Shown here piece by piece: positions 25,766 through 33,897 of a stretch of 43,778 bases of DNA. Numbering within the stretch: position 1 is the stretch's first letter; the number at the start of each line of letters is the position of its first letter. A model generated the notes under the pieces. It worked only from the letters and a program-made list of their open reading frames with translations, searched no databases and was not told where the DNA came from. Both the position numbers and the translations under genes were made by a program. The stretch comes from Candidatus Aegiribacteria sp. (GTDB lineage Bacteria; Fermentibacterota; Fermentibacteria; Fermentibacterales; JCC-6), in contig WTBT01000106.1 in assembly GCA_013138965.1 (NCBI GenBank), forward strand, positions 1 to 43,778. Reading direction: 5' to 3'.

Positions 25766-26415
25766 ATTCTGAATCGTCAGCTGCCATCCTTCGCATGAGG
25801 ATGGTACACAGAGACCTGGCGGACGCGGGAATTACCGATGAGCGTATTCTCAATGCTTTCATGAAAATACCAAGAGAGGATTTCGTTCCCTCCGGCGCAA
25901 GTCTTGCTAACGCCTACGGCAATCATCCCTGCCCCATTGGATTCGGGCAGACGGTATCACAGCCCTACATCGTTGCTTTCATGCTTCAGATGCTTGAATG
26001 TGAACCCGGAAACAGTATTCTTGAAATAGGAACAGGCTCAGGTTACCAGACAGCCATTCTCGCTTCCATGGGCATGAAGGTGGTTACAATTGAGCTTATA
26101 CCGGATCTGGCTGTAAATGCGAAGAAGACTGTCCTTTCCATTGTTCCAGGGGCGGATATAAGGTTCATCGTGGCTGACGGATACAATGGATGGACACCTG
26201 CGGCCCCATACGAGTACATAATCGTATCGGCTGCTCCTCCGCGTATGCCTGATGGGCTTGAAGAACAGTTGAACCCTGCGGGCGGCAGGCTGGTAATACC
26301 TATGGGAGACTGGTTTCAAAGATTGATATCCGTAACCAGAAACGGCGATGATCTGGTTATGAGGGAATCACTTCCGGTAAGATTCGTGCCGCTGGTGAAA
26401 CCGGGAAAAAAGTAG
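25762..26415 (+). CDS. pcm: Protein-L-isoaspartate O-methyltransferase
   Basis: 217 residues. It transfers a methyl group from SAM to L-isoaspartyl residues of damaged proteins, starting their repair. Family blocks are visible: REDFVPSGASLANAY, GFGQTVSQPYIVAFM at 61-75, SAM motif I ILEIGTGSGYQTAIL at 86-100, and motif II/III YEYIIVSAAPPRMPDGLEEQ with LNPAGGRLVIPMG. The start is TTG in the TTGA overlap with rarA, after GAGGGGTG. Length fits the family. Confidence 0.94.
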   Translation: MNSESSAAILRMRMVHRDLADAGITDERILNAFMKIPREDFVPSGASLANAYGNHPCPIGFGQTVSQPYIVAFMLQMLECEPGNSILEIGTGSGYQTAILASMGMKVVTIELIPDLAVNAKKTVLSIVPGADIRFIVADGYNGWTPAAPYEYIIVSAAPPRMPDGLEEQLNPAGGRLVIPMGDWFQRLISVTRNGDDLVMRESLPVRFVPLVKPGKK

Positions 26416-26434
26416 AAGGGGAAAAGAATTTACT

Positions 26435-27445
26435 ATGGATTCAGATAGATCCAGGTCCATTATTCTGACAGGCAGCCGGAGAAAAGAAGTACTTGAATGG
26501 ATCGATGACAGAATTCCATTTCCGTGTGTAATGCTTGAGAATCTCAATAAGTATGATGATCCCGGACGAATGTTATTCACAGTTTTTTGTCCAGGTGATA
26601 ACAAAGAACTTGAGAGTATGTATCAGGAAGCTGGAAGTGGCTTTCTTTCTTCAGGTGTTTCGTCAGCAGTTGTCCTCTCCTTTACACCCGATCTCGGAAA
26701 CGGGTTTCCCGTATTTCTTCATCGGAGCGATTTCGCCTTCAAGGTAATCAGAAGGATGGCATGTTTTGCCGGCGCGCATGCCTGGGAAGCAGTGAATCTG
26801 AACTGTATCCTCTGGGAAAGAACCGGTTCTCTTCTACCTTTTTTCATTCATAACATGAACAATATCCTCGCGAGGATCATGGGGAATATAGAACTTGCTG
26901 AATTTCTCAGCGGTCAGACCGATAAGGTGAAGGATAAACTCTCCATTGCTCTTGAAGGCACGGAGGAACTCAGGAGTTTCCTGGGAAGACTGTCCGCATA
27001 TTCCACACCCGATGATGATGACAGTGAATGGACCCTTGGGAACAAGGCGGATATACTGGAGCTCATTCAGATATCCAGCGGAACCTCAGTGGAATTCACC
27101 TGCGAAGAGAAGAGGGGAATACCCTGGAAGATCCCTGTCAGAAAAAATCTGATGAACCTTCTTACCGGGCTGATTACAGCTTCGGCCACAATCTCGGTTA
27201 ACGGCTGTGGATCTGTGGGAATGTCTGCGTCCCCGCAGGGGGAAGCAGTGAAATTCAGAGTTAACTGGAACTCCTCCACCAAGAACTCCGGACTTTGTCC
27301 CAACAGCACGGATTCCGCTGCTGACCTGCTCAATCGCGCTGCGCTGATGGCTTCTCATACAGGCGTGTCTTTCAGGCTGGAGGGATGGAACCGTGAAGGC
27401 GGGGCTGTTTCCCTTCTGGTTCCTGTCAGTGAAGAGATACACTGA
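26435..27445 (+). CDS. Histidine-kinase-like protein, degenerate ATPase domain
   Basis: 336 residues. The first 130 residues are an unrecognised soluble region. At about 137-150 lies FFIHNMNNILARIMGNIELA, close to the H-box of histidine kinases (H.L.N.L..I.G...L), with His as the possible phosphorylation site, followed by a second dimerisation helix (LEGTEELRSFLGRLSAYS). The C-terminal 130 residues occupy the place of the HATPase domain (RKNLMNLLTGLITASATI, then VSFRLEGWNREGGAVSLLVP), but clear N, G1 and G2 boxes are missing. It may be a phosphotransfer or scaffold protein instead of an active kinase. No signal peptide, membrane segment or linked response regulator. The next gene begins one base after its stop. 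Confidence 0.6.
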   Translation: MDSDRSRSIILTGSRRKEVLEWIDDRIPFPCVMLENLNKYDDPGRMLFTVFCPGDNKELESMYQEAGSGFLSSGVSSAVVLSFTPDLGNGFPVFLHRSDFAFKVIRRMACFAGAHAWEAVNLNCILWERTGSLLPFFIHNMNNILARIMGNIELAEFLSGQTDKVKDKLSIALEGTEELRSFLGRLSAYSTPDDDDSEWTLGNKADILELIQISSGTSVEFTCEEKRGIPWKIPVRKNLMNLLTGLITASATISVNGCGSVGMSASPQGEAVKFRVNWNSSTKNSGLCPNSTDSAADLLNRAALMASHTGVSFRLEGWNREGGAVSLLVPVSEEIH

Positions 27446-27446
27446 T

Positions 27447-29519
27447 ATGTCGGTCAGCAGATCGGATGCATCGGGATCAAACACTGAAGCACTGGATGCC
27501 GTGCTCGAACTTTTTCAGCGCGAACCATCATCCAGGCTTACTTTCCGGCAGATCGCCACAAGGCTGGAAGGCTCCCACCCTGATCTTTCAGGAGCCGTGG
27601 AGATACTTGTTGAGAACGGGCGGTTATGGCCTGCCGGCGGCGGGAGATATGCGCTTCCCTCGGAACTGGGGATTTCATCCGGAACCATAATCAAGCGTTC
27701 GGACGGCAGCGGTTTTGTCAGGACTGATGGAGAGAGGATCGAGATAGACGCACGAAACGCATCGGGCTCACTTGATCGTGATCTTGTCATGGTCAGAAAG
27801 CTTGAACCCCTTCCGGGAGAGGGCCGCTACAGGGGAAAGGTGGAAACTGTCCTGAAACGCCGCAGGCAGGGAGTAAGCGGAATAGCAAGGAAAAAAGGAA
27901 GAAAATGGGTGATCGACCCGGTCAATCCTGTGCTTCCCAGGGAAATACCACTCAGGACAGTATCCGATACTGTTATTGCGCAGGGAAGGCTGATCTTCGC
28001 GTCGCTGGACTATTCGGGAAGGAAACTCGCGGCCGATCTGAAGAAAGACCTGGGCAGCCCCGCTTCTCCCGGCGCATTGATTGATTCGGTGGTGCTCGAT
28101 CATGGCTTTCACGATGAATTTTCCCAGAGTCTGCTGAAAAAGGCTGAAGAACTTGCTTCCGAACCCTGGCCTCTGGAAGGAAGAGAGGATTTCCGGGATC
28201 TTCTGACCGTAACCATTGATCCTGTGGATGCAAGGGATTTCGATGATGCTGTTTCACTGGTGATAGAGGACGGTATCAGGACTCTGTATGTGCATATAGC
28301 GGATGTCGCCCATTACGTTGCCCCAGGCAGCCAGCTTGATGATGAGGCGGAACTCAGGGGGACAAGCGTATACCTTCCGGACAGGGTGCTGCCCATGCTT
28401 CCCCAGGTACTCTCCAACGGCGCCTGCAGCCTGAAACCTGACGAGGAAAGACCTGCGAGAACAGTTGTGATGAAGTTCGACAGATCTGGTGAACGCCTGG
28501 AATTCACCATAGTTCCTTCAGTTATTCGTTCGGACAGAAGGATGACCTACGAAGAAGCTCTTGAATATCTTGAGGACAACGGGGCCGAGGATAAGTTCCG
28601 GCAGCTTTTTGAGTCTATGGGAACTCTCTCCGCTGATCTTGACTCCCTCCGGGAAAGCAGGGGCGCTCTTGACCTGGGGAGCAGCGAGTACCGGGTTGTT
28701 TTCGGTGAAGACGGCTGGCCGGAGGGTTTCAGGCTCGTTCCCGCAGACAGGGCACACAGACTGATCGAGAATTTCATGGTGGAAGCCAATAGAGCCGTTG
28801 CTGATTACTGCATGTGGTCAGACCTGCCGGTCCTCTTCAGAGTACATGACGAACCGGCGAAAATATCCGAGGAACGTCTTGCGCGGCAGCTTGAATTGCT
28901 TGACATAACGCTTCCCGGTGGGAAAATACACGACCCTTCTGTTCTGAAGAAGATACTGGACAGCCTCAGGGGATCACCCCTTCATGACCTCGCGGTTGAG
29001 TATATCCTCAGGTCAATGCGGAAAGCTGTCTATCTGCCGTCGAACACGGGGCACTTCGGGCTGGCACTGAGGAGTTACCTGCATTTCACAAGCCCGATCC
29101 GCCGCTACCCCGACCTTCTAGTCCACCAGGCGCTGGCCATGCAGGAAAAGGGTGATATCCCTCTTCTGGATTCCAGCCCGGCTGAAATTGCCGAGTCATC
29201 CAATGCAAGTGAGGACAACGCTGAGAGTGCGGAGAAGGAAGCTGATGAGCTCATGGCCATGCTTTTTCTGTCAAGGAATATCGGAAAGGCCTTCAATGGG
29301 GTAGTTACCGGTATAAAGAACTTCGGTGTTTTCGTAAGACTTGAAGGAGTGCCGGTTGAAGGGCTGGCCCACAGATCGGATATCCTGCGAGCTGGAATTC
29401 CATTCACCGAGTTCGGTGGGCCTTATCATGAGGGTTCACTCCTCAGGGTCGAGGTTCTCGCAGTTAATCCGATGGAAAGAAAACTATCACTGAAACCGGT
29501 CAGGCTCCTTAGGGAATGA
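27447..29519 (+). CDS. rnr: Ribonuclease R
   Basis: 690 residues from ATG 27447, which follows the stop of the previous gene by one base; an earlier in-frame start would overlap it. An N-terminal winged helix (LTFRQIATRLEGSHPDLSGA) and cold-shock-like OB region (GFVRTDGERIEID) precede the RNB nuclease: TIDPVDARDFDDAVSL at about 256-271 carries the metal-binding aspartates, and IADVAHYVAPGSQLDDEA and HFTSPIRRYPDLLVHQ follow. The S1 domain (GVVTGIKNFGVFVRLEGVPV) closes the protein. It degrades structured RNA 3' to 5'. The basic tail of E. coli RNase R is absent. Confidence 0.95.
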   Translation: MSVSRSDASGSNTEALDAVLELFQREPSSRLTFRQIATRLEGSHPDLSGAVEILVENGRLWPAGGGRYALPSELGISSGTIIKRSDGSGFVRTDGERIEIDARNASGSLDRDLVMVRKLEPLPGEGRYRGKVETVLKRRRQGVSGIARKKGRKWVIDPVNPVLPREIPLRTVSDTVIAQGRLIFASLDYSGRKLAADLKKDLGSPASPGALIDSVVLDHGFHDEFSQSLLKKAEELASEPWPLEGREDFRDLLTVTIDPVDARDFDDAVSLVIEDGIRTLYVHIADVAHYVAPGSQLDDEAELRGTSVYLPDRVLPMLPQVLSNGACSLKPDEERPARTVVMKFDRSGERLEFTIVPSVIRSDRRMTYEEALEYLEDNGAEDKFRQLFESMGTLSADLDSLRESRGALDLGSSEYRVVFGEDGWPEGFRLVPADRAHRLIENFMVEANRAVADYCMWSDLPVLFRVHDEPAKISEERLARQLELLDITLPGGKIHDPSVLKKILDSLRGSPLHDLAVEYILRSMRKAVYLPSNTGHFGLALRSYLHFTSPIRRYPDLLVHQALAMQEKGDIPLLDSSPAEIAESSNASEDNAESAEKEADELMAMLFLSRNIGKAFNGVVTGIKNFGVFVRLEGVPVEGLAHRSDILRAGIPFTEFGGPYHEGSLLRVEVLAVNPMERKLSLKPVRLLRE

Positions 29520-29522
29520 ATT

Positions 29523-30269
29523 ATGAAGCGGGTTAAAATTGATTACAGGAGTCTGGCGGATTCGATTGAGGAATGGATAAGGGAGACGGTTTCAGAAGCA
29601 TCCGTGAACGGTGTGGTTGTAGGCCTTAGCGGTGGGCTGGACTCCGCGGTTTCAGCTGCGTTGTGTGCGGCGGCCCTTGGGAAAGAGAATGTACTGGGGT
29701 TGATAATGCCGTGCGGGAGCATGCAGTCGGATACGGATGATGGGCTGAGGATAGCCGAGCATCTGGGGATAAGGCACAAATCTGTTGATCTGTCTCCTGT
29801 TCTTATGTCCTTCACTGTCGGGCTTGATGACGCATCTGTATTGAATATTGCGAACATCAAATCTCGATTGAGAATGGCTATGCTGTACGCTCATTCATCG
29901 GGAAGGCTTGTCCTTGGAACCAGCAACTACTCGGAGATACTTGTCGGTTACTGGACGAAGTGGGGGGATGGAGCTGCCGATCTTCTTCCCATCGGGAGAT
30001 TGTACAAGGATGAGGTGAGAGAGCTTGCTGCCGTACTCGGGCTTCCCCGATGGGTTATCGCCAGAGTACCGTCCGCCGGGCTCTGGCCAGGGCAGAGTGA
30101 TGAGGAAGAGATGGGAGTTTCCTACCTGGATATCAGGGCATATTTCCAGGGAGACACTGTCTCAGAGTCAGCAGCTGCAAGGATAGAAAAGATGGTCAAG
30201 TCTACGGAACATAAAAGGAATCCTATAGTATATTTCAATGCCAGAAAATGGATGGAGGACAATGGCTGA
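29523..30269 (+). CDS. nadE: NH3-dependent NAD(+) synthetase
   Basis: 248 residues, the size of the short ammonia-dependent type without a glutaminase domain. It makes NAD from deamido-NAD, ATP and ammonia. The PP-loop is VVGLSGGLDSAVSAA at about 32-46; GTSNYSEILVGYWTKWGDGA and DLLPIGRLYKDEVRELA are the conserved NAD-synthase blocks, and PSAGLWPGQSDEEEMG binds substrate. It starts three bases after rnr, with AGGGA upstream, and its last codons overlap the purH start by eight bases. Confidence 0.95.
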   Translation: MKRVKIDYRSLADSIEEWIRETVSEASVNGVVVGLSGGLDSAVSAALCAAALGKENVLGLIMPCGSMQSDTDDGLRIAEHLGIRHKSVDLSPVLMSFTVGLDDASVLNIANIKSRLRMAMLYAHSSGRLVLGTSNYSEILVGYWTKWGDGAADLLPIGRLYKDEVRELAAVLGLPRWVIARVPSAGLWPGQSDEEEMGVSYLDIRAYFQGDTVSESAAARIEKMVKSTEHKRNPIVYFNARKWMEDNG

Positions 30270-31746
30270 AAGAAGAACCGCTCTGATCAGCGCATGGAAC
30301 AAAAAGGGTCTGGATGTGCTGGCTGCCGGGCTTTCCAGCATGGGATGGAAGATATACGCATCCGGAGGAACTGCGGACCATATTAAGAAAAGCGGAATCA
30401 ACGTGGTTCCTACCGAGGAAATAACAGGCATAAGCTCACTGCTGGGTGGAAGGGTTAAAACCCTTCATCCCGAACTTCACGCTTCTATCCTTGCCGCAGG
30501 AGAAGACAGGGCAATCAGGATGAAGGATGGTAAACCGATATTCGATCTGGTGGCCGTTGATTTCTATCCCTTCGAAAAAACTGCCGGAATGGCAGCGGAT
30601 GATCCGGAACTGGTTGAATTTATTGATATAGGCGGCCCCACAATGGCCCGTGCCGCTGCAAAGAACTGGCGCCACGTCATATCAGCTGTTGGATGCGATG
30701 TATTTCCCGAAGTACTTGAAGCGATTTCCAATGGTGCCGATGATGATGAATTCAGAAGATTGATGGCCTCGAGAACCTTTGATATTACATCGTGCTACGA
30801 TCTTGACATCTCATTAAGTCTGGAAAGGGGATTTGTGCCCGAGCTCCGTTACGGCGAGAATCCTCATCAATCGGCTGTGGTGCATTTTACATGGCCCAGG
30901 CAAGGTTTTGGAAGCGCGGAGATACTGGGCGGAAAAGCCCTGAGCTACAACAATTACCTGGATGCCACAGCCGCATGGGATCTTGCCGTCGAGATGCCGG
31001 AGGGTTCCCTTTCCGCCGTTCTCATGAAACACGGCAATCCCTGCGGTGCCGGAAGGGGAATCACCCCAACGGAAGCTTTCGATAACGCTTTCAGAGCCGA
31101 CAGTGTTTCGCCATATGGCGGTATACTCGCCCTGAACTGCACCGTTGATATGGAACTCGTTGCCAGATTGAAAGGAATATTCCTGGAAATAGTAATGGCT
31201 CCTTCATTCGATGACGATGCTCTGCTGCGGCTTCAGAAAAGGAAGAAGCTGAGAATTCTGAGGATGCCGGACGGCGCGGAGGATGGAAGGCAGATGAGAA
31301 GCATCAACGGAGGGCTGCTATTTCAGGAGCAGGATACTGTCAGTACTCTCGAAGAGGTGAATGTGGTTTCCATCCGTTCGCCCTCAGAGCAGGAACTGGC
31401 GGCTATGGATATCCTCTGGAGGGTCTGCCGGTCCGTTAAAAGCAACGCCATAGTTATTGGTGACAGCATGGGCACCCTTGGCGTTGGAGCAGGCCAGATG
31501 AGCAGAATTGAAAGCCTTGACCTTGCTGTCAGAAGGGCCAGAAGGGAGGGGCATTCCCTTGAAGGGGCGGTACTGGCTTCCGACGGTTTCTTCCCATTCA
31601 GAGACGGTCCTGACAAGGCTGCCGAAGAGGGAATTGCAGCCATAGTACAGCCGGGAGGATCCATGCGGGATCAGGAAGTAATCGATACTGTGAACAGGCA
31701 TGGCATGGCCATGGTATTCACGGGAACCCGGCATTTCAGGCATTAG
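30262..31746 (+). CDS. purH: Bifunctional AICAR transformylase / IMP cyclohydrolase
   Basis: 494 residues from ATG 30262, supported by GGAGGA four bases upstream; it performs the last two steps of purine synthesis. The MGS-like IMP cyclohydrolase domain is at the N-terminus (RTALISAWNKKGLDVLA, YASGGTADHIKKSG, LGGRVKTLHPELHASIL). The transformylase domain follows (LRYGENPHQSAV, LSYNNYLDATAAWDL, catalytic MKHGNPCGAG, SNAIVIGDSMGTLGVGAGQM, SDGFFPFRDG). All expected blocks are present and the length is close to normal (about 510-530). It overlaps nadE by eight bases and is followed by a lytic transglycosylase gene after nine. Confidence 0.95.
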   Translation: MAERRTALISAWNKKGLDVLAAGLSSMGWKIYASGGTADHIKKSGINVVPTEEITGISSLLGGRVKTLHPELHASILAAGEDRAIRMKDGKPIFDLVAVDFYPFEKTAGMAADDPELVEFIDIGGPTMARAAAKNWRHVISAVGCDVFPEVLEAISNGADDDEFRRLMASRTFDITSCYDLDISLSLERGFVPELRYGENPHQSAVVHFTWPRQGFGSAEILGGKALSYNNYLDATAAWDLAVEMPEGSLSAVLMKHGNPCGAGRGITPTEAFDNAFRADSVSPYGGILALNCTVDMELVARLKGIFLEIVMAPSFDDDALLRLQKRKKLRILRMPDGAEDGRQMRSINGGLLFQEQDTVSTLEEVNVVSIRSPSEQELAAMDILWRVCRSVKSNAIVIGDSMGTLGVGAGQMSRIESLDLAVRRARREGHSLEGAVLASDGFFPFRDGPDKAAEEGIAAIVQPGGSMRDQEVIDTVNRHGMAMVFTGTRHFRH

Positions 31747-31755
31747 GCTGAAAAC

Positions 31756-33897
31756 ATGATAAGATCCCTGATCATACTGTTCGCTGTATCGCTGCCCTTA
31801 ATGTCCGCATCTCTCCAGCGCGCGGATTCACTTATCCTTTCAGGGTTAAATGAAGAGGCGGTCTCGGAACTCCTTGAACTGCTGAGGGAAGATGATATTC
31901 CCCGAAATGTCATTCTCTACAGAATTGCCGGTCTTTATCACGGAACGGGGAGGGAAGACGAATGCATCCTTCTTATGGACAGCATTCAGCAGGAATCCGG
32001 AGATGAACTGTACGGGTGGAAAGTTTCCCTTCTTGACCTTTCCAGAAGATCCGATGAAGCCCTGGCTCTGGTGCCTTCCGAGGACATTCTGCTGCGGTTA
32101 TGGCTCCAGAGGGAATCTGGTGAAACACCCGCGTCAGGCATTCTCCCGGCGCCTGACTGTGTTGCCGAAAGGGCTGTCAGGGCGATGATCTGTACCGATG
32201 GCCGTATGAGCAAAGGACAGATGGAGCAGACCGTTCGGGATGCCGCTCTTGTCGGATTTCTTGGGGATGAGGTTATAGATGAGCTGGAACTGACTCTGAA
32301 GACCGGCGGCTCCTGGTGGGATAAAATCGCCCTTGATCTCTCTTCCGCAATAGAGAGTAACAGACTTGACCGACTTCTTGCGGTAAGGGACATGCATCTG
32401 GTTCGAGGATCCACCGCAACCTGGGAAAATCGCCTCGACCTCGGCGGAGATATACCTGTTACCGCAGCCCTTGCGCTTCTGAGAATTGATCCGGATAAAT
32501 GGGGAAGATCCTGGCTGATAACCGATATGCTTGCTGATGGAGGCTATACCGCCAAGGCAGACAGCATAGCCGCGGCGTCTGGTGATGATTCTTTCTCCAC
32601 CGGTGTATCGATGGCCATTTTGAGGGAAACGGCACAGTACGGGGCGCTGCTTGAGTTATGTGATTCAATTGCACCCGATATGCCTGATTCTCTCAAGGCA
32701 AGAGCTGCCCTCTTTCGAGCCAGGGCATTGAGAGCGCTGCGGCGGCCTCCTGAGGAATACTATGGAAGTTACCTTGCTTTCGCAGTTGGATACCCCTGGC
32801 ATGACATGGCATCTGAGGCTGCCTATCTGGTGGCCAGATACTTCGATTCTGAGCGGAACTGGCCCGCCGCGGCCGATGCGTACATGGCAGCGCTTGCTTC
32901 CGGAGACGCAGGAGAAGCCCGAGCTCACTGGAGAGGGGGATTCTGCCATTATATGTGCGGAAGGGGAAGTACAGGCGATTCCATCTGGGCTGAGGGTATA
33001 GCGAAATACCCATACTCCGCATGGTGTGATGAAATGCTGTTCTGGAGGGCAAGGTACGCAGGCAGAACAGGTGATAGAGGGAGGGAGAATGACCTCCTGC
33101 GTGAGACCGCAAGAAGGCATCCGTGGGAATTTTACGGGCTCCTTGCCGCGGAAAGAACGGGGTCGGATAATCTCAGAATAGAATTGCGCGATACCGGGCT
33201 GCTCGATAATTCCGTTACTGCTGAAGCGGTTGATATGATGTCGCGAGGGTACGGCTCCATGGCTTCTTTCATGCTGTCCGGAACCGGAGTCTGCGATGCG
33301 GGAACTCGTTCCGCGGCGCTTTCTCTGATGGGTGAGCATCACGGTACACTGTCTCTGCTTCGCACACTTGATTTCCAGCTGAGAAACGGGAACAGAGGTA
33401 TTCTCCCGGACAGCCTGCTTTGCTTTTATTTTCCCGCTCCCTACAGAGAGCTTTCTGAAAGCATCTTATCGGAAATGGATATACCTCCGACCGCGGTGAC
33501 AGGCCTTATGCGCCAGGAGAGTTATTTCAGCCGGTGGGCCAGGTCATGGGTGGGGGCATCAGGATTGATCCAGCTTATGCCCGGTACCGCGGGGGATATT
33601 GCAAGATGGTACGGCCTGCCGGTACTTTCAGGGTCCGATTTTTTTGTTCCGGAAAAATCCATTCAGTACGGATCACTGTACCTCGCAAGGCAGTATTCGG
33701 CGTTCAACGGTTCATCGGTGCTTGCGCTGGCAGCTTACAATGCAGGCCCGGGAAACGCGAGGAAATGGATGGAGGCTTTTCCCCTTGAGGAAGACGATCC
33801 CGAATTGTTCATTGAGCAGATACCACTCACGGAGACAAGGGGCTATGTGAAGCATGTGATGGCGAATGCATGGATCTATTCGGAGCTGATTAATTGA
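31756..33897 (+). CDS. Soluble lytic transglycosylase, copy 1
   Basis: 713 residues. A signal peptide (MIRSLIILFAVSLPLMSAS) leads to about 550 residues of helical, TPR-like superhelix (ALFRARALRALRRPPEEY, AHWRGGFCHYMCGRG), as in the U-domain of Slt70. The C-terminal SLT domain has the catalytic Glu588 in GLMRQESYFSRWARS, then ASGLIQLMPGTAGDIARWYG and LALAAYNAGPGNARKW. It should cleave the MurNAc-GlcNAc bond in peptidoglycan with 1,6-anhydro formation, in the periplasm. The next gene is a paralogue whose TTG start overlaps this stop by four bases, so the pair is a tandem duplication. Confidence 0.92.
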   Translation: MIRSLIILFAVSLPLMSASLQRADSLILSGLNEEAVSELLELLREDDIPRNVILYRIAGLYHGTGREDECILLMDSIQQESGDELYGWKVSLLDLSRRSDEALALVPSEDILLRLWLQRESGETPASGILPAPDCVAERAVRAMICTDGRMSKGQMEQTVRDAALVGFLGDEVIDELELTLKTGGSWWDKIALDLSSAIESNRLDRLLAVRDMHLVRGSTATWENRLDLGGDIPVTAALALLRIDPDKWGRSWLITDMLADGGYTAKADSIAAASGDDSFSTGVSMAILRETAQYGALLELCDSIAPDMPDSLKARAALFRARALRALRRPPEEYYGSYLAFAVGYPWHDMASEAAYLVARYFDSERNWPAAADAYMAALASGDAGEARAHWRGGFCHYMCGRGSTGDSIWAEGIAKYPYSAWCDEMLFWRARYAGRTGDRGRENDLLRETARRHPWEFYGLLAAERTGSDNLRIELRDTGLLDNSVTAEAVDMMSRGYGSMASFMLSGTGVCDAGTRSAALSLMGEHHGTLSLLRTLDFQLRNGNRGILPDSLLCFYFPAPYRELSESILSEMDIPPTAVTGLMRQESYFSRWARSWVGASGLIQLMPGTAGDIARWYGLPVLSGSDFFVPEKSIQYGSLYLARQYSAFNGSSVLALAAYNAGPGNARKWMEAFPLEEDDPELFIEQIPLTETRGYVKHVMANAWIYSELIN

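Noticed and set aside
32665-33342. 225-codon antisense frame under transglycosylase copy 1
   Set aside because: It lies opposite a well-supported coding region and has no recognisable domain.
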